From Mesorhizobium sp. (GTDB taxonomy: Bacteria; Pseudomonadota; Alphaproteobacteria; Rhizobiales; Rhizobiaceae): a stretch of 64,000 nucleotides of DNA. A program made the position numbers and the translations under genes. The DNA lies in the NCBI GenBank assembly GCA_004020365.1, contig SAQR01000001.1, forward strand, positions 403,942-467,941, given 5' to 3'. Within the stretch, counting starts at the first letter, position 1; each line of letters begins with the position of its first letter. Of this stretch, positions 42,585-52,400 are shown one piece after another. The notes below the pieces were generated by a model, which saw only the letters and a program-made list of their open reading frames with translations, made no database searches and had not been told where the DNA came from.

Positions 42585-42905
42585 TGGCTTCGTCCTTCGC
42601 CAGTCCATGGCTGGATCGGGTAAACCCGTCGTGAAGTATCGGTAACGGAGTGATCCACTTGTTATCGCAGAATGCAACATCGAGTGCCATGCCCGTGGGG
42701 CTAACCGGGCAAACCGTCGTTGAGGCTGCCGCGCACACTGAAGGGCAGAGCGGCGCCGGCTCGCGGAGTTCGATCCGAAGAAAGGCGAGGAAAATTGCCA
42801 AAAGAGTCTTGCCCAGTCGGGTCAGGGGCGCAGAATAATCCGACCCAGCGATGCCAGACGACAGAGACCCTATCTTCGGAAATCGCCTGAACCTGGAGAA
42901 ATTCA
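42585..42905. other. Divergent intergenic region
   Basis: About 320 bases between the DUF3299 gene and a hypothetical gene. A GGAG ribosome-binding site lies before position 42906. A short open frame at 42650-42838 has poor composition. I see no named element. Confidence 0.4.
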
Positions 42906-44261
42906 ATGCCAACCAGCCATGATCTCAACGGGCTGATGAAATTCCTCAGCCGTGACGAATGGCGCGAACGTTTCGAGGAAGTGTTCGACGAGCATTTCGG
43001 CCCCATCCTTAGCGACGGGGACATGGAATTCGAAGAACTCGCCGAGGTCCTCGGTGCCGACAGCGTAGCGAACCTTTGGGGCTGCGCCATCGAGGATTTC
43101 CTGACCCAGGATTTCGAGGGCGAGCCCAGCAACATTGTCGATGAGTATCTCAAGCGCAGAGGCTGGAAGGAAAATGCGCAAACGAGGGCCTATATGGGCG
43201 CGCTGCGTACCTCCGTCATGAGCTTGTATGAGGTGAGCGACATCGTTCCGGGACAATCGTTTGTGGCGCGCGATCTTCTCCGCGGTGGCGAGCCGATCGC
43301 CGTCAAAGAGGGCACCGCCACCAAGACGCTGAAGCAGTGGGACAAGATCGCGGCGAGAATCGTCCCCGTCCTCGGTAAGAATGTCCTTACCGGCGGCATT
43401 CTTCCCTTCACCCGAGAGGCCACCCAATCCTTGTTCGATGGCCTGTTGGACGTGTTCGGCAAAAGGAACGCAAGAAAGCTGCCGGCCATGAGGGATGAAG
43501 ACCTGCAGGCGGTGGCGTCCATGTTCACGCTCGTATGGGTGTTCGACGCCCTCGACAAGGTGATGAACATGCCGATGCTCCAAAATGCCGAAGGCAACGA
43601 ATTCATGTTTCATGATGTCCGCTTTCCCTTGGCCGCCGGCGCGACGCAGGAGGACATCGCCGCCCGGCTGAACGGCATAGCGGGCATGTCGCAGGAAAAT
43701 GCACAGTTCTGGAACTGGCTGGAATACATGCCGCAAGGCGAGGACAAACCCAAGGAGGCGGGCACGCTTTCCCTGGACACCGCAATGGACAACGGTTGGC
43801 GCGTGTTGGGCAATGTCGAGTTGAAAGGCGGTTTCCTGTGTCTATCCGCCAACTCCGCCGAGCGGGCGGAAAAAGGGACGGCCCTGATCCAGCGAGCCCT
43901 CGGCGATCTGGTCCGAACACCTCTTACCGAAATCCGTACCATGCGGCAGATGATGGCCGAACGGCCAGCCAAGGAGGGCAGGACGCCTTCATCGGAGAAG
44001 CCGCCGGAACTCGCTGAACAGGTCGTTCACGAATACCTGGATCAACATTATCGGGAAACCCTCGATCAGCCGGTCGGGATGCTTGGGGGCAAGACGCCGC
44101 GTCAGGCCGTCAAGACCCGAACTGGCCGGCAAAAGGTCGCCGAGTGGCTCAAACATCTGGAAAACCAGACTGCGAGGCAGCCTGACCGCGCCCATCCCAT
44201 GGCCGTTTACAGTTTTGAGTGGATGTGGACGGAACTTGGTGTTCGCGACCTGCGCCGGTAG
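42906..44261 (+). CDS. Hypothetical protein, 451 residues
   Basis: Starts MPTSHDLNGLMKFLSRDEWRERFEEVFDEHFGP with GGAG upstream. Soluble and acidic at the N-terminus. The last ~90 residues (VVHEYLDQHYRETLDQPVGMLGGKTPRQAVKTRTGRQKVAEWLK) resemble the MbcA/ParS-type helical domain also seen at the end of SEC-C proteins, which binds partner proteins. The rest is unrecognised. No mobile-element features. A chromosomal gene of unknown role. Confidence 0.6.
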   Translation: MPTSHDLNGLMKFLSRDEWRERFEEVFDEHFGPILSDGDMEFEELAEVLGADSVANLWGCAIEDFLTQDFEGEPSNIVDEYLKRRGWKENAQTRAYMGALRTSVMSLYEVSDIVPGQSFVARDLLRGGEPIAVKEGTATKTLKQWDKIAARIVPVLGKNVLTGGILPFTREATQSLFDGLLDVFGKRNARKLPAMRDEDLQAVASMFTLVWVFDALDKVMNMPMLQNAEGNEFMFHDVRFPLAAGATQEDIAARLNGIAGMSQENAQFWNWLEYMPQGEDKPKEAGTLSLDTAMDNGWRVLGNVELKGGFLCLSANSAERAEKGTALIQRALGDLVRTPLTEIRTMRQMMAERPAKEGRTPSSEKPPELAEQVVHEYLDQHYRETLDQPVGMLGGKTPRQAVKTRTGRQKVAEWLKHLENQTARQPDRAHPMAVYSFEWMWTELGVRDLRR

Positions 44262-44272
44262 GTCTGGCGTCC

Positions 44273-44851
44273 TCAACGCTCCAGGCGCATCACATGCCGG
44301 CGCGAGCCGGCCAGGCCGATCTCGTGGAAACCGCGGGCCACGAACATCTCGCGAAAGCCCATGAAACGGTAACTCGGCGACGCCTGGTCGACCGGATAGG
44401 CCTCGATGGTCCTGGCGCCTTTGGCGAAGGCGTGATTGATGGCCGCATCGAGCAGGGCGCTTGCCAGTCCACCGCCGCGCGACGCCCTCGGCACATAGAA
44501 GCAGACGATCGACCATACGCCCGCCTCGCTGTCGTCCTGCTCCTGCGACAGCTTGCGATAGGTCTCGCGTGGCGCCACGGAGCACCAGCCGACGGTCTTG
44601 CCTTCGGCATGGGCGACGATGCCGACCGGCGTGCCGGCTTCGATGAGCGCCATCATGGCCCGTCTCCTCTCATCGTTGGATGCTTGTTCGCGGTTTTCGA
44701 GGTGGCGCCAGGCCATGCACCAGCAGTATTTTGGTGCGCCAGGCTGCGCGAACAGGTTCTCGAAATCGGCGCGCGTCGATCGCGTCACCTCAGTAAATCG
44801 GATTTGGCTCCGGTCAGCCTTTCCTGGCGAGCCGCTCGAGCGTTTTGGCAT
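44273..44851 (-). CDS. GNAT family N-acetyltransferase
   Basis: 192 residues if started at 44851, overlapping the alkylation repair gene by ~38 bp. A later start is possible. CWCMAWRHLENREQ, GTPVGIVAHAEGKTVGWCSVAP and VWSIVCFYVPRASRGGGLASALLDAAINHA (acetyl-CoA loop R-x-x-G-x-A) fit the GNAT fold. Substrate unknown. The C-terminal SYRFMGFREMFVARGF is typical of the family. Confidence 0.8.
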   Translation of the reverse strand: MPKRSSGSPGKADRSQIRFTEVTRSTRADFENLFAQPGAPKYCWCMAWRHLENREQASNDERRRAMMALIEAGTPVGIVAHAEGKTVGWCSVAPRETYRKLSQEQDDSEAGVWSIVCFYVPRASRGGGLASALLDAAINHAFAKGARTIEAYPVDQASPSYRFMGFREMFVARGFHEIGLAGSRRHVMRLER

Positions 44852-45515
44852 CGGAAAGCTCCCTTGCAGCGTCCTTGCCGATCCAGCGCGCCGTCTTGTC
44901 GGTCGATCCGGCCAGCTTCTGTGCCAGGGCAAGGGCAGCGCCGTGCAAATTCATCGACCGCTTGCCGATCGAGCGAAGCGCCCAGTTCACCGCCTTCCTC
45001 ACAAAATTACGGCCATCGCCGGCGTGCGCTTCGATGATTGACAGGAAGTCGAGGAAGGTCGCCTCTGGCTCGTTCTTCCGGTGGACGACCGACCAGGCCA
45101 TCATGGCGAAAGCCGTGCGACGTACGAACTCCCGTTCGTCGGCCGCGAACTCTTCTATCAGATCCTTCCAGCAATCCGTATCGACAAAGAGATCGGAGAC
45201 GCCGTCGACGATATCCCACGAGTCGAAAGTCGCCGCCCATCGTCTTGCATCCGCGGCGGAAAACCGCTTCGGATCGGCTGTGACGGAAGCGATGAACTGC
45301 GCTTCCATGATGCCCGACTCCCATAGTTCGAAGGCACGTTCATGGTCGCGCTTGATTGTCTTGGCGATCTGCCGCTGCACGCCGTGCGGTATGCCAAGCG
45401 CACGTTCGATCTTGATGCCGTAACGCTGCATGCCAAGGCGATTCTCATGCGAGCCGATCGAGCGCAGATGGGCGAGAATCTCCTCGGCGCTGGATTGGGG
45501 CGAAAGCTCGGCCAC
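44814..45515 (-). CDS. DNA alkylation repair protein (AlkD-like HEAT repeat)
   Basis: 233 residues of helical repeats: ILAHLRSIGSHENRLGMQRYGIKIERALGIP, HERAFELWESGIMEAQFIASV, DARRWAATFDSWDIVDGVSDLF, REFVRRTAFAMMAWSVVHRK and GRNFVRKAVNWALRSIGKRS. The W-D-I-V-D...R pattern matches AlkC/AlkD glycosylases that excise N3/N7-alkylpurines. In an operon with the dehydrogenase upstream and the GNAT gene downstream. Confidence 0.85.
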   Translation of the reverse strand: MAELSPQSSAEEILAHLRSIGSHENRLGMQRYGIKIERALGIPHGVQRQIAKTIKRDHERAFELWESGIMEAQFIASVTADPKRFSAADARRWAATFDSWDIVDGVSDLFVDTDCWKDLIEEFAADEREFVRRTAFAMMAWSVVHRKNEPEATFLDFLSIIEAHAGDGRNFVRKAVNWALRSIGKRSMNLHGAALALAQKLAGSTDKTARWIGKDAARELSDAKTLERLARKG

Positions 45516-45523
45516 GACAAAAC

Positions 45524-46393
45524 CTATTTTTCCAATCGCGCCAGCAAAGAGGACGTATCCCAGCGCTTGCCGCCCATCGCCTGCACATCCTTGTAGAATT
45601 GGTCGACAAGTGCCGTTACCGGCAGCTTGGCGCCGTTGCGGTCGGCCTCCGCCAGGCAGATGCCGAGATCTTTGCGCATCCAGTCGACAGCGAAGCCGAA
45701 ATCATATTTGCCGGCATTCATCGTCTTGTGGCGGTTCTCCATCTGCCACGAGCCGGCCGCGCCCTTGGAGATCACCTCGATGACTTTTTCGATGTCGAGC
45801 CCAGCCTTCTTGCCGAAATGGATGCCTTCGGCCAGCCCTTGGACAAGGCCGGCGATGCAGATCTGGTTGATCATCTTGGTGAGTTGGCCCGAGCCGGCCG
45901 GGCCCATCAGCCCGACCATCCGGGCATAGGCATCGATGACAGGCTTCGCCTGCTCGAAGGCTTTCTGTTCGCCGCCGACCATGACGGTCAGCACGCCGTT
46001 TTCGGCGCCTGCCTGACCGCCGGAAACCGGTGCGTCGAGGAACGAAAAACCGCGAACTTGCGCCTTCTCCGCCAGTTCGCGCGCGACTTCAGCCGAGGCC
46101 GTAGTGTTGTCGGTGAAGATGGCTCCCTTCTTCATCGACTGGAACGCACCCTCGGCTCCAATCGTCACTGCGCGCAAATCGTCGTCATTGCCAACGCAGC
46201 AAAAGACAAAGTCTTTGCCGTCGGCCGCCTCAGCCGGCGTGTTGGCAACACTGCCGCCATGCTGGGCAACCCATTGCTCGGCCTTTGCTTTGGTACGGTT
46301 GTAGACGGTAACGTCGTGGCCGCCCTTGTTCCTGAGATGTCCGGCCATTGGATAGCCCATGACGCCAAGACCGAGAAATGCCACCGATGCCAT
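45524..46393 (-). CDS. NAD(P)-dependent 3-hydroxyisobutyrate dehydrogenase-like oxidoreductase
   Basis: 289 residues from MASVAFLGLGVMGYPMAGHLRNKG (Rossmann G-x-G-x-x-G). It has FLDAPVSGGQAGAENGVLTVMVGG (substrate motif), GSGQLTKMINQICIAGLVQGLAEGIHFGKKAGLD (catalytic Lys K-x-x-N-Q) and the C-terminal DWMRKDLGICLAEAD. A beta-hydroxyacid dehydrogenase of the 3-HIB/GLYR family. The exact substrate is unknown. It lies 63 bp after a polar amino acid permease gene. Confidence 0.85.
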   Translation of the reverse strand: MASVAFLGLGVMGYPMAGHLRNKGGHDVTVYNRTKAKAEQWVAQHGGSVANTPAEAADGKDFVFCCVGNDDDLRAVTIGAEGAFQSMKKGAIFTDNTTASAEVARELAEKAQVRGFSFLDAPVSGGQAGAENGVLTVMVGGEQKAFEQAKPVIDAYARMVGLMGPAGSGQLTKMINQICIAGLVQGLAEGIHFGKKAGLDIEKVIEVISKGAAGSWQMENRHKTMNAGKYDFGFAVDWMRKDLGICLAEADRNGAKLPVTALVDQFYKDVQAMGGKRWDTSSLLARLEK

Positions 46394-46456
46394 GTTTTCG
46401 AATCCCTTCAATCCTGTTTTCCGGCCTTCTTAGCGGATCAGGCAAAGCGATGGGAG

Positions 46457-47290
46457 TCAGCGTTGCAGATGGATCGTAATGCGCCGTTCGATCCATTCGA
46501 CTGCGTGGCGCAGCGTTTCGACAATGATCAGATAGATGATCGCCGCCCAGACATAGGACTGGAAGTCGAAAGTCCGCGAATAGGTGAGCTTGGTGACGCC
46601 CATCAGATCATAGACGGTGATGATGGCGACGATCGCCGAGCCCTTGATCATCAGGATGATCTCGTTGCCATAGGGACGCAGAGCCACGATCAGTGCCTGC
46701 GGCAGGATGATCTTCCACAACGTCTGCAATTTGTGCAGGCCGAGCGAGGCGGCGCCTTCCCACTGGCCCCTGGGCACGCTCTCGATCGCGCCGCGCAGGA
46801 TTTCGGCCTGATAGGCGGCCGTGTTGAGCGAGAAGGCGAAGATTGCGCAGTTGAACGCCTCGCGGAAAAAGCCCCAGAGGCCAATCATGTCGAGTTGCGG
46901 CCGGAAGGAGCCTACGCCGTAATAGACAAGGAAAGTCTGGGCCAGCAGCGGCGTGCCGCGGAAGAAATAGACATAGGCATAGGCGAGACCCGAAAGAAAC
47001 CGGTTGTTCGACATGCGGGCATAGGCGATCGGCACCGAAAGGATCGCGCCAAGCACGATCGAGACGGCGACCAGCAAAAGCGTCACACCCAGGCCTGTCA
47101 CATAGGATGGCGCATATTTCGCGAAAAGCTCGCTGTTCCAGGCGACAATGAGGTACGCAGCAATCCCGGCGAGAAAAGCCATCCACATGCAGACCAGCGC
47201 GTAGCCGAGAATACGCTGGCGCGGCCAGCCGCGTGGCAGAGCCGGCGGTTTTTCGACCTTCGTCGCCACGTCGGCTGCTGCCGCACTCAT
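46457..47290 (-). CDS. Polar amino acid ABC transporter permease (HisM-type)
   Basis: 277 residues, six hydrophobic segments. Start at 47290, overlapping the previous gene (ATGA-type). YVYFFRGTPLLAQTFLVYYG and the EAA loop YQAEILRGAIESVPRGQWEGAASLGL identify the HAAT permease family. Inner-membrane subunit of amino acid or opine uptake. No ATPase gene follows; the next gene is a dehydrogenase. Confidence 0.88.
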   Translation of the reverse strand: MSAAAADVATKVEKPPALPRGWPRQRILGYALVCMWMAFLAGIAAYLIVAWNSELFAKYAPSYVTGLGVTLLLVAVSIVLGAILSVPIAYARMSNNRFLSGLAYAYVYFFRGTPLLAQTFLVYYGVGSFRPQLDMIGLWGFFREAFNCAIFAFSLNTAAYQAEILRGAIESVPRGQWEGAASLGLHKLQTLWKIILPQALIVALRPYGNEIILMIKGSAIVAIITVYDLMGVTKLTYSRTFDFQSYVWAAIIYLIIVETLRHAVEWIERRITIHLQR

Positions 47291-48000
47291 CGTTGCACCT
47301 GCTGACGGCCGACCGCACGTTCGATCGCATTGATGCCGAACGACGATATGATGGCGAGGAGCAGATAGATAAGGGCGGCAACGCCGAAGAACAGGAAGGC
47401 GTGTTTGGTGACGCGGGCGGCGACGCCCGCTTGCCGCAATATGTCGGTAAGACCGATGGCGGAAACCAGGGCGGTATCCTTGAGCAGGATGAGCCACAGA
47501 TTGGCAAGACCAGGCAGCGCGATACGGATAAGCTGCGGCAGCACCACCAGGCGCATCGTCTGCCAGCCAGACAAGCCAACCGAATAGCCGCCCTCATACT
47601 GTCCTTTCGGGATGGCGCGGAACGCCGAGAGGAAGACCTCGCTGGCGTAGGACGAGAAGACGACGCCGAGCGCGATCATGCCGGAAACAAAAGCATTCAC
47701 TTCGACCGCGGCGGTCGGGTCAACTAGGCGCATCACCTGCTGGATGCCGATTTGCGCGCCGTAAAAGATGATGAACAGGGTCAGCAGCTCAGGCAGTCCA
47801 CGAAAGATCGTGGTGTAGATATTGCCGGCCAGCCGCAGCGACGGCTCGCTGGATTGCTTGGCCAGCGCAACCAGAAAGCCGATCACCAGACCGAGAGGCA
47901 GAGTCGCGGCTGCAAGCGAAACGGTGATGAAAACACCATAGGCGATGTCGTCGAGCCAGCCTTCGGGTCCCCAACTGAGCAGCGTCCAAACGCTTTGCAT
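47287..48000 (-). CDS. Polar amino acid ABC transporter permease (HisQ-type)
   Basis: 237 residues with the family motifs IFRGLPELLTLFIIFYGAQIG and SSYASEVFLSAFRAIPKGQYEGGYSVGLSGWQT. Partner of the overlapping HisM-type permease, forming the heteromeric channel. Located 113 bp after the binding-protein gene, with a stable hairpin in the gap. Confidence 0.88.
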   Translation of the reverse strand: MQSVWTLLSWGPEGWLDDIAYGVFITVSLAAATLPLGLVIGFLVALAKQSSEPSLRLAGNIYTTIFRGLPELLTLFIIFYGAQIGIQQVMRLVDPTAAVEVNAFVSGMIALGVVFSSYASEVFLSAFRAIPKGQYEGGYSVGLSGWQTMRLVVLPQLIRIALPGLANLWLILLKDTALVSAIGLTDILRQAGVAARVTKHAFLFFGVAALIYLLLAIISSFGINAIERAVGRQQVQR

Positions 48001-48071
48001 CCGCCTGCCTGTTCTCCTCTAAGGCTTTTTTGAGAGCGCGGCGTCAGCCCTCGCGCCCCGCTGCTTGCGCA

Positions 48072-48094
48072 AACGGCGGGGATGTCCCGCCGTT
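48072..48094 (-). other. Intercistronic hairpin between binding-protein and permease genes
   Basis: A 9-bp stem (AACGGCGGG / CCCGCCGTT) with a 5-base loop and no T tract on the minus strand lies 20 nt after the binding-protein stop. Such hairpins usually stabilise the upstream message so that the binding protein exceeds the permeases. Confidence 0.55.
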
Positions 48095-48113
48095 CGCTGT
48101 CAATCCGGAAGGC

Positions 48114-48896
48114 TCAGGACTCGCCGCCGTAGACGTCGTACTTGAAGTACTTGTCGTTGATTTCTTTGTACTTTCCGTTGGCGCGGATGGCGTCGATCGC
48201 CTTGTTGAACTGATTGACCAACTCGGTATCGCCCTTGCGTACCGCGATGCCGGCGCCCGGACCATGGATCTCGACGTCGGGCTTGATCGCACCGATCAGC
48301 TTGCAGCAGGCGCCGTCCGGCGTGGCAAGCCAGCCTTCGAGAACGGTGATGTCGTCGTTGACCGCATCAACGCGGCCATTGGCGAGATCGAGCTGGTATT
48401 CCTGCGCGGTCGGGTAGGGCTTGATCGTGCTGTCGGTAAAAGCCTTGGTTGAATAATTGAAGTGGGTGGTGGCCGCCTGCACGCCGATCGTCTTGCCGGC
48501 CAGGTCCTCCTTGGTCACGCCTTTGATATCGCTTTCCTTGGGCGCGGCGATGGCCGGCGGCGTGTTGTAGTATTTGTTGGTGAAGTCGACCTTCTCGGCA
48601 CGCTCCGGGGTGATCGACATCGAGGCGACGATGGCGTCGAACTTGCCGGCCTGAAGCGCCGGGATGATGCCGTCCCAATCCTGCGCGACGAAAGTGCACT
48701 TCACCTTCATCTCGTCGCAAAGCGCCTTGGCGATATCGATGTCGAAGCCGACGAGCTGGCCATCAGCGGTCAGGTTGTTGAACGGCGGATAGGCTCCCTC
48801 CGTGCCAATCCTCAAGGTTTTCTCCTGAGCCTGGGCAACGCCCAATGTCAGCAGCGCGGCCGATGCGGCGAGCGCTATACGCAGTGCAGTACGCAT
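48114..48896 (-). CDS. Polar amino acid ABC transporter substrate-binding protein
   Basis: 260 residues from the ATG at 48896. Signal peptide MRTALRIALAASAALLTLGVAQAQ. Mature KTLRIGTEGAYPPFNNLTADGQLVGFDIDIAKALC, DWDGIIPALQAGKFDAIVASMSITPERA and GKTIGVQAATTHFNY belong to the SBP_bac_3 family. It binds a polar amino acid or related ligand in the periplasm. First gene of the operon. Confidence 0.9.
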   Translation of the reverse strand: MRTALRIALAASAALLTLGVAQAQEKTLRIGTEGAYPPFNNLTADGQLVGFDIDIAKALCDEMKVKCTFVAQDWDGIIPALQAGKFDAIVASMSITPERAEKVDFTNKYYNTPPAIAAPKESDIKGVTKEDLAGKTIGVQAATTHFNYSTKAFTDSTIKPYPTAQEYQLDLANGRVDAVNDDITVLEGWLATPDGACCKLIGAIKPDVEIHGPGAGIAVRKGDTELVNQFNKAIDAIRANGKYKEINDKYFKYDVYGGES

Positions 48897-49110
48897 GATA
48901 GTCCTCTCTGTATGTTCCCGGCCGTCGTTCCGAACGGCTCTGTGGGCGGTTCTTTTGACCGCCCGCTGGCGCGATACTCCCATTCTTTCCCAAGAAAAAG
49001 CAACTGCAAAACCGTTGCTTGCGGGTTTCGCATTGCCGGACAATGCTGACGTTGCGGCAGGCATAGCAACGGGGAAACATGGGGCGGCCGATGCTGCTTT
49101 GGCAGTACCC

Positions 49111-49620
49111 TCAGCGCGTCAAACCTGTCGCGCGCTCGATGAAGTCGGCTATCGATCTGGTGTCGTCGAGATCGAAGACGGGCAGGCTTTCGTCGGCGAT
49201 GGCGAAGTCGGCGGCGATGGCGACGATATGCGGATCATTTGCCGAAAGCGGCGCCCGGTCCTTGGCTTCCAGCCGCCGCGTCTCGATCTTGCTGTGCGCC
49301 TCGCGCTTGTAGCCTTCGACCAGCACGATGTCGGAGGCGCCGAGCCGCGACAGGATCGCATCCAGCGTCGGCTCGTCCTCGCCGCGTAATTCGTGCATCA
49401 GCGCCCAGCGCCTGTCCGACACGATGGCGACTTCAGTGGCTCCGGCCTGCCTGTGGCGAAAACTGTCCGCCCCCGGTTTGTCGATGTCGAAGGCATGATG
49501 GGCGTGTTTTACCGTCGAGACTTTCCAGCCGCGCCGGACGAGCTCGGCGATCAGCCTTTCGGTCAGTGTCGTCTTGCCGGAATTCTTCCAGCCGGTGATG
49601 CCGAAGACGCGTCTCATCAT
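49111..49620 (-). CDS. mobB: Molybdopterin-guanine dinucleotide biosynthesis protein B
   Basis: 169 residues. The P-loop GITGWKNSGKTTLTERLI is followed by VSTVKHAHHAFDIDKPGADSFRHRQAGA and DIVLVEGYKREAHSKIE. MobB is a GTPase adapter that assists MobA in attaching GMP to molybdopterin. mobA is not in the window. moaA lies 1.2 kb away, so molybdenum cofactor genes are loosely grouped. Confidence 0.9.
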   Translation of the reverse strand: MMRRVFGITGWKNSGKTTLTERLIAELVRRGWKVSTVKHAHHAFDIDKPGADSFRHRQAGATEVAIVSDRRWALMHELRGEDEPTLDAILSRLGASDIVLVEGYKREAHSKIETRRLEAKDRAPLSANDPHIVAIAADFAIADESLPVFDLDDTRSIADFIERATGLTR

Positions 49621-49724
49621 GGCTTCATGCTCTGCAACAGACCTTCGGCCCGGGCAAGGTCGTGCCGGCAATCTCTTTGGTCATCGTCCATCGTCCATGC
49701 GGTCACTCGCCGCGAACGGCAAGC

Positions 49725-50657
49725 CTATATGCCGTCCGGCGCCATATCAGGTCCAGCGCTTTCGGCGGCGGTCTTGCGCCGGCCGACGATCCGTTCGCGG
49801 TAAAGTGCGTAGAGCCCGGAGCCGACGATGACGCTGGCGCCGAGGATCATCGGCAGGTCGGGGACGTCGCCGAAGACGAACAGGCCAAGCAGGATCGACC
49901 AGAGCAGGGCCGTGTAGCGGAACGGCGCGATGAACGAGATGTCGCCCATCCGCATCGCCATGATGATGAACTGGTAACCGATGACCACGAGCACTGCCGC
50001 CAATGCCAGGAACGCCGTGCTTTCCCCCGTCATCGGTGTCCACCCGCCCATTGGCAAAAGCAGCGCCGCGCCGAGCATTGTCATGGCAAGTGCCGTGGTG
50101 GTCGACACCAGCAATGTCGGAATGGCTTGCGGTATCCGCTTGGTGGCGAGGTCACGCACCGCACAACAGGCGACACAGGCCAGCGCCAGCAGCGAATAGA
50201 TGCTGAACCCCTCGAAGCCTGGTCGCACGATGATCAGCACGCCGGCAAAACCGATGGCGATGGCCAGCCAGCGCCGCCAGCCGACGCTTTCGTTGAACAC
50301 AAGTGCTGCGCCCATTGTCACCGCCAGCGGCAGTGCCTGCAGCACGGCCGAGACATTGGCAATCGGCAGATGGGCAAGGGCGATGAGAAACGACACGGTA
50401 GCACCGGCTTCGCCGGCGACGCGCACCGCAACCATCGGTTGCAGCATCGAGCCGGACAGGGCAAGCGCACCGCGTTGCCAGGCAAGCAGGCCGACGAAAA
50501 GCGAAGCGAAGGCGCCGCGGATCAGCATCACCTGCGCCATGTTCATGGATTCCGACGCGACTTTGGTGATCGCGTCGTTGAGGGTGAAACCACTCATGGC
50601 CACCACCATGAACAGCGCGCCGCGAAGATTTGGAGAAAGAAGCAAGGGCGTTACCAC
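49725..50657 (-). CDS. EamA/DMT family transporter
   Basis: 310 residues, about ten hydrophobic segments, starting LLSPNLRGALFMVVAMSGFTLNDAITKV. Two EamA repeats are visible (GVLIIVRPGFEGFS marks the end of the first). The C-terminus is hydrophilic. A metabolite exporter of unknown substrate. Confidence 0.85.
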   Translation of the reverse strand: MVTPLLLSPNLRGALFMVVAMSGFTLNDAITKVASESMNMAQVMLIRGAFASLFVGLLAWQRGALALSGSMLQPMVAVRVAGEAGATVSFLIALAHLPIANVSAVLQALPLAVTMGAALVFNESVGWRRWLAIAIGFAGVLIIVRPGFEGFSIYSLLALACVACCAVRDLATKRIPQAIPTLLVSTTTALAMTMLGAALLLPMGGWTPMTGESTAFLALAAVLVVIGYQFIIMAMRMGDISFIAPFRYTALLWSILLGLFVFGDVPDLPMILGASVIVGSGLYALYRERIVGRRKTAAESAGPDMAPDGI

Positions 50658-50784
50658 AGCGGTTCTGCATCAAGCCTCTACCAGCCGGCGGCAAGACAGC
50701 AACGTCAAAGGGCTGGGCCACAGCCTTTCGGCGGCTCGTTACAACCTTCCCGCAAGAGCTATTTCGGCGGTGCGACCAGTAAGA

Positions 50785-51780
50785 TCAGCCGCCGGTGACG
50801 CTCATATGCCGCGACACCGAGGGACGGTTGGTGCGGCGGTCGATGATGAAATCATGGCCCTTGGGCTTGCGGCCAATGGCTTCGTCGATGGCGTCGGCGA
50901 CCAGTTCGTTGCCTTCGGATGCACGCAACGGTGCGCGCAGGTCGGCGGCATCTTCCTGGCCGAGGCACATATAGAGCGTGCCGGTGCAGGTCAGCCGGAC
51001 GCGGTTGCAGCTTTCGCAGAAATTATGCGTCATCGGCGTGATGAAGCCGAGCCTGCCACCGGTCTCGGCGACGTGGACGTAGCGGGCCGGACCACCGGTC
51101 TTGTAGGGGATGTCGGTCAGCGTGAACTGCCGCTCAAGTGCTGCGCGCAGCAGCGACAGCGGCAGATACTGGTCGGTTCGGTCGGCGTCGATCTCGCCCA
51201 TCGGCATGGTTTCGATGACCGTCAACTCCATGCCGCGTCCGTGCGCCCAGCGCAGCATCTCCGGCAGTTCGGCGTCATTGAAATCCTTCAGCGCCACCGC
51301 ATTGAGCTTTACCTTCAGCCCCGCTGCCTGCGCCGCGTCGATGCCACCCATGACCTTGTCGAGATTGCCCCAGCGGGTAATCTGGCGGAATTTCTCCGGG
51401 TCCAGCGTGTCCAGCGAGACGTTGATGCGCTTGACCCCGCAATCGGCGAGCTCTGCGGCAAAGCGCGAAAGCTGCGACCCGTTGGTGGTCAGCGTCAGTT
51501 CTTCCAGAGCGCCGCTTTCGAGATGACGCGAAATCTGACGCACCAGATGCATGATGTTCTTGCGCACCAGCGGCTCGCCGCCGGTAAGACGCAGTTTCCT
51601 GACGCCCTTTTCGATGAAAACGGTGCATAGCCGGTCGAGCTCTTCCAGCGACAACAGATCCTTCTTGGGAAGGAACGCCATGTCCTCGGCCATGCAATAG
51701 GTGCAGCGGAAGTCGCAGCGGTCGGTGACCGACACGCGCAGGTAGCTGATCGTTCGACCAAAAGGATCGATCATGTCCAT
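50785..51780 (-). CDS. moaA: GTP 3',8-cyclase MoaA
   Basis: 331 residues. The radical SAM motif is [17 protein letters not shown] (C-x3-C-x2-C), and the second cluster is [34 protein letters not shown] is typical, and the protein ends in the functional GG. It converts GTP to cyclic pyranopterin precursor, the first step of molybdenum cofactor synthesis. Complete. Confidence 0.95.
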   Translation of the reverse strand: MDMIDPFGRTISYLRVSVTDRCDFRCTYCMAEDMAFLPKKDLLSLEELDRLCTVFIEKGVRKLRLTGGEPLVRKNIMHLVRQISRHLESGALEELTLTTNGSQLSRFAAELADCGVKRINVSLDTLDPEKFRQITRWGNLDKVMGGIDAAQAAGLKVKLNAVALKDFNDAELPEMLRWAHGRGMELTVIETMPMGEIDADRTDQYLPLSLLRAALERQFTLTDIPYKTGGPARYVHVAETGGRLGFITPMTHNFCESCNRVRLTCTGTLYMCLGQEDAADLRAPLRASEGNELVADAIDEAIGRKPKGHDFIIDRRTNRPSVSRHMSVTGG

Positions 51781-51977
51781 GCTGGTGCGTTTCCCCGGCT
51801 GCGAACGGCATCGTTATATATGGCTATGTGATACGATCCAACCTGTCATTCAAGATAAGAAGTTTCAATCTTGGGCAACATCGCGCCGCCGACAGTTTGT
51901 GCCGGAAGTTTCGAAGCGACCTTTTCCCGCTGCGCGAAGCGGCGTAGGGAAGGACAGATGATGTGGAACTTATCACC

Positions 51978-52331
51978 ATGACGGCACCGAAGGAACTCAG
52001 GGTCTCGAAGGACCGCAGGCTGCTTACCGTGACATTCCCTGGCCATCAGCCGTTCGAACTGCCGGCGGAGCTGCTGCGGGTGGCCTCGCCATCGGCCGAA
52101 GTGCAGGGCCATTCGCCCGAACAGCGCGTGACCGTTCCCGGCAAGCGCAACGTTCAAATCCTGAAGATCGAACCGGTCGGCAACTATGCCGTCCGCATCA
52201 CCTTCGACGACTTTCACGATACCGGCATCTTCACCTGGAACTATTTGCATACGCTGGGTCACGAGAAGGACGCACGCTGGGCCGCCTATCTCGCCGAGCT
52301 GGAAGAGAAGGGGCTAAGCCGCGATCGCTAG
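51978..52331 (+). CDS. DUF971 domain protein
   Basis: 117 residues from ATG 51978 (a GTG at 51963 is an alternative). FELPAELLRVASPSAEVQGH and VGNYAVRITFDDFHDTGIFTWNYLHTLG are the DUF971 (gamma-butyrobetaine hydroxylase N-terminal-like) signature. A stand-alone copy, often near molybdenum or iron-sulfur genes. Here divergent from moaA. Confidence 0.88.
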   Translation: MTAPKELRVSKDRRLLTVTFPGHQPFELPAELLRVASPSAEVQGHSPEQRVTVPGKRNVQILKIEPVGNYAVRITFDDFHDTGIFTWNYLHTLGHEKDARWAAYLAELEEKGLSRDR

Positions 52332-52400
52332 CTCTCGCCTGGCCCGTCGTCAAAGCGTCACGGAATTGGAGTAGCGCCGGCAAAGGTTCGGAGACGAAAC

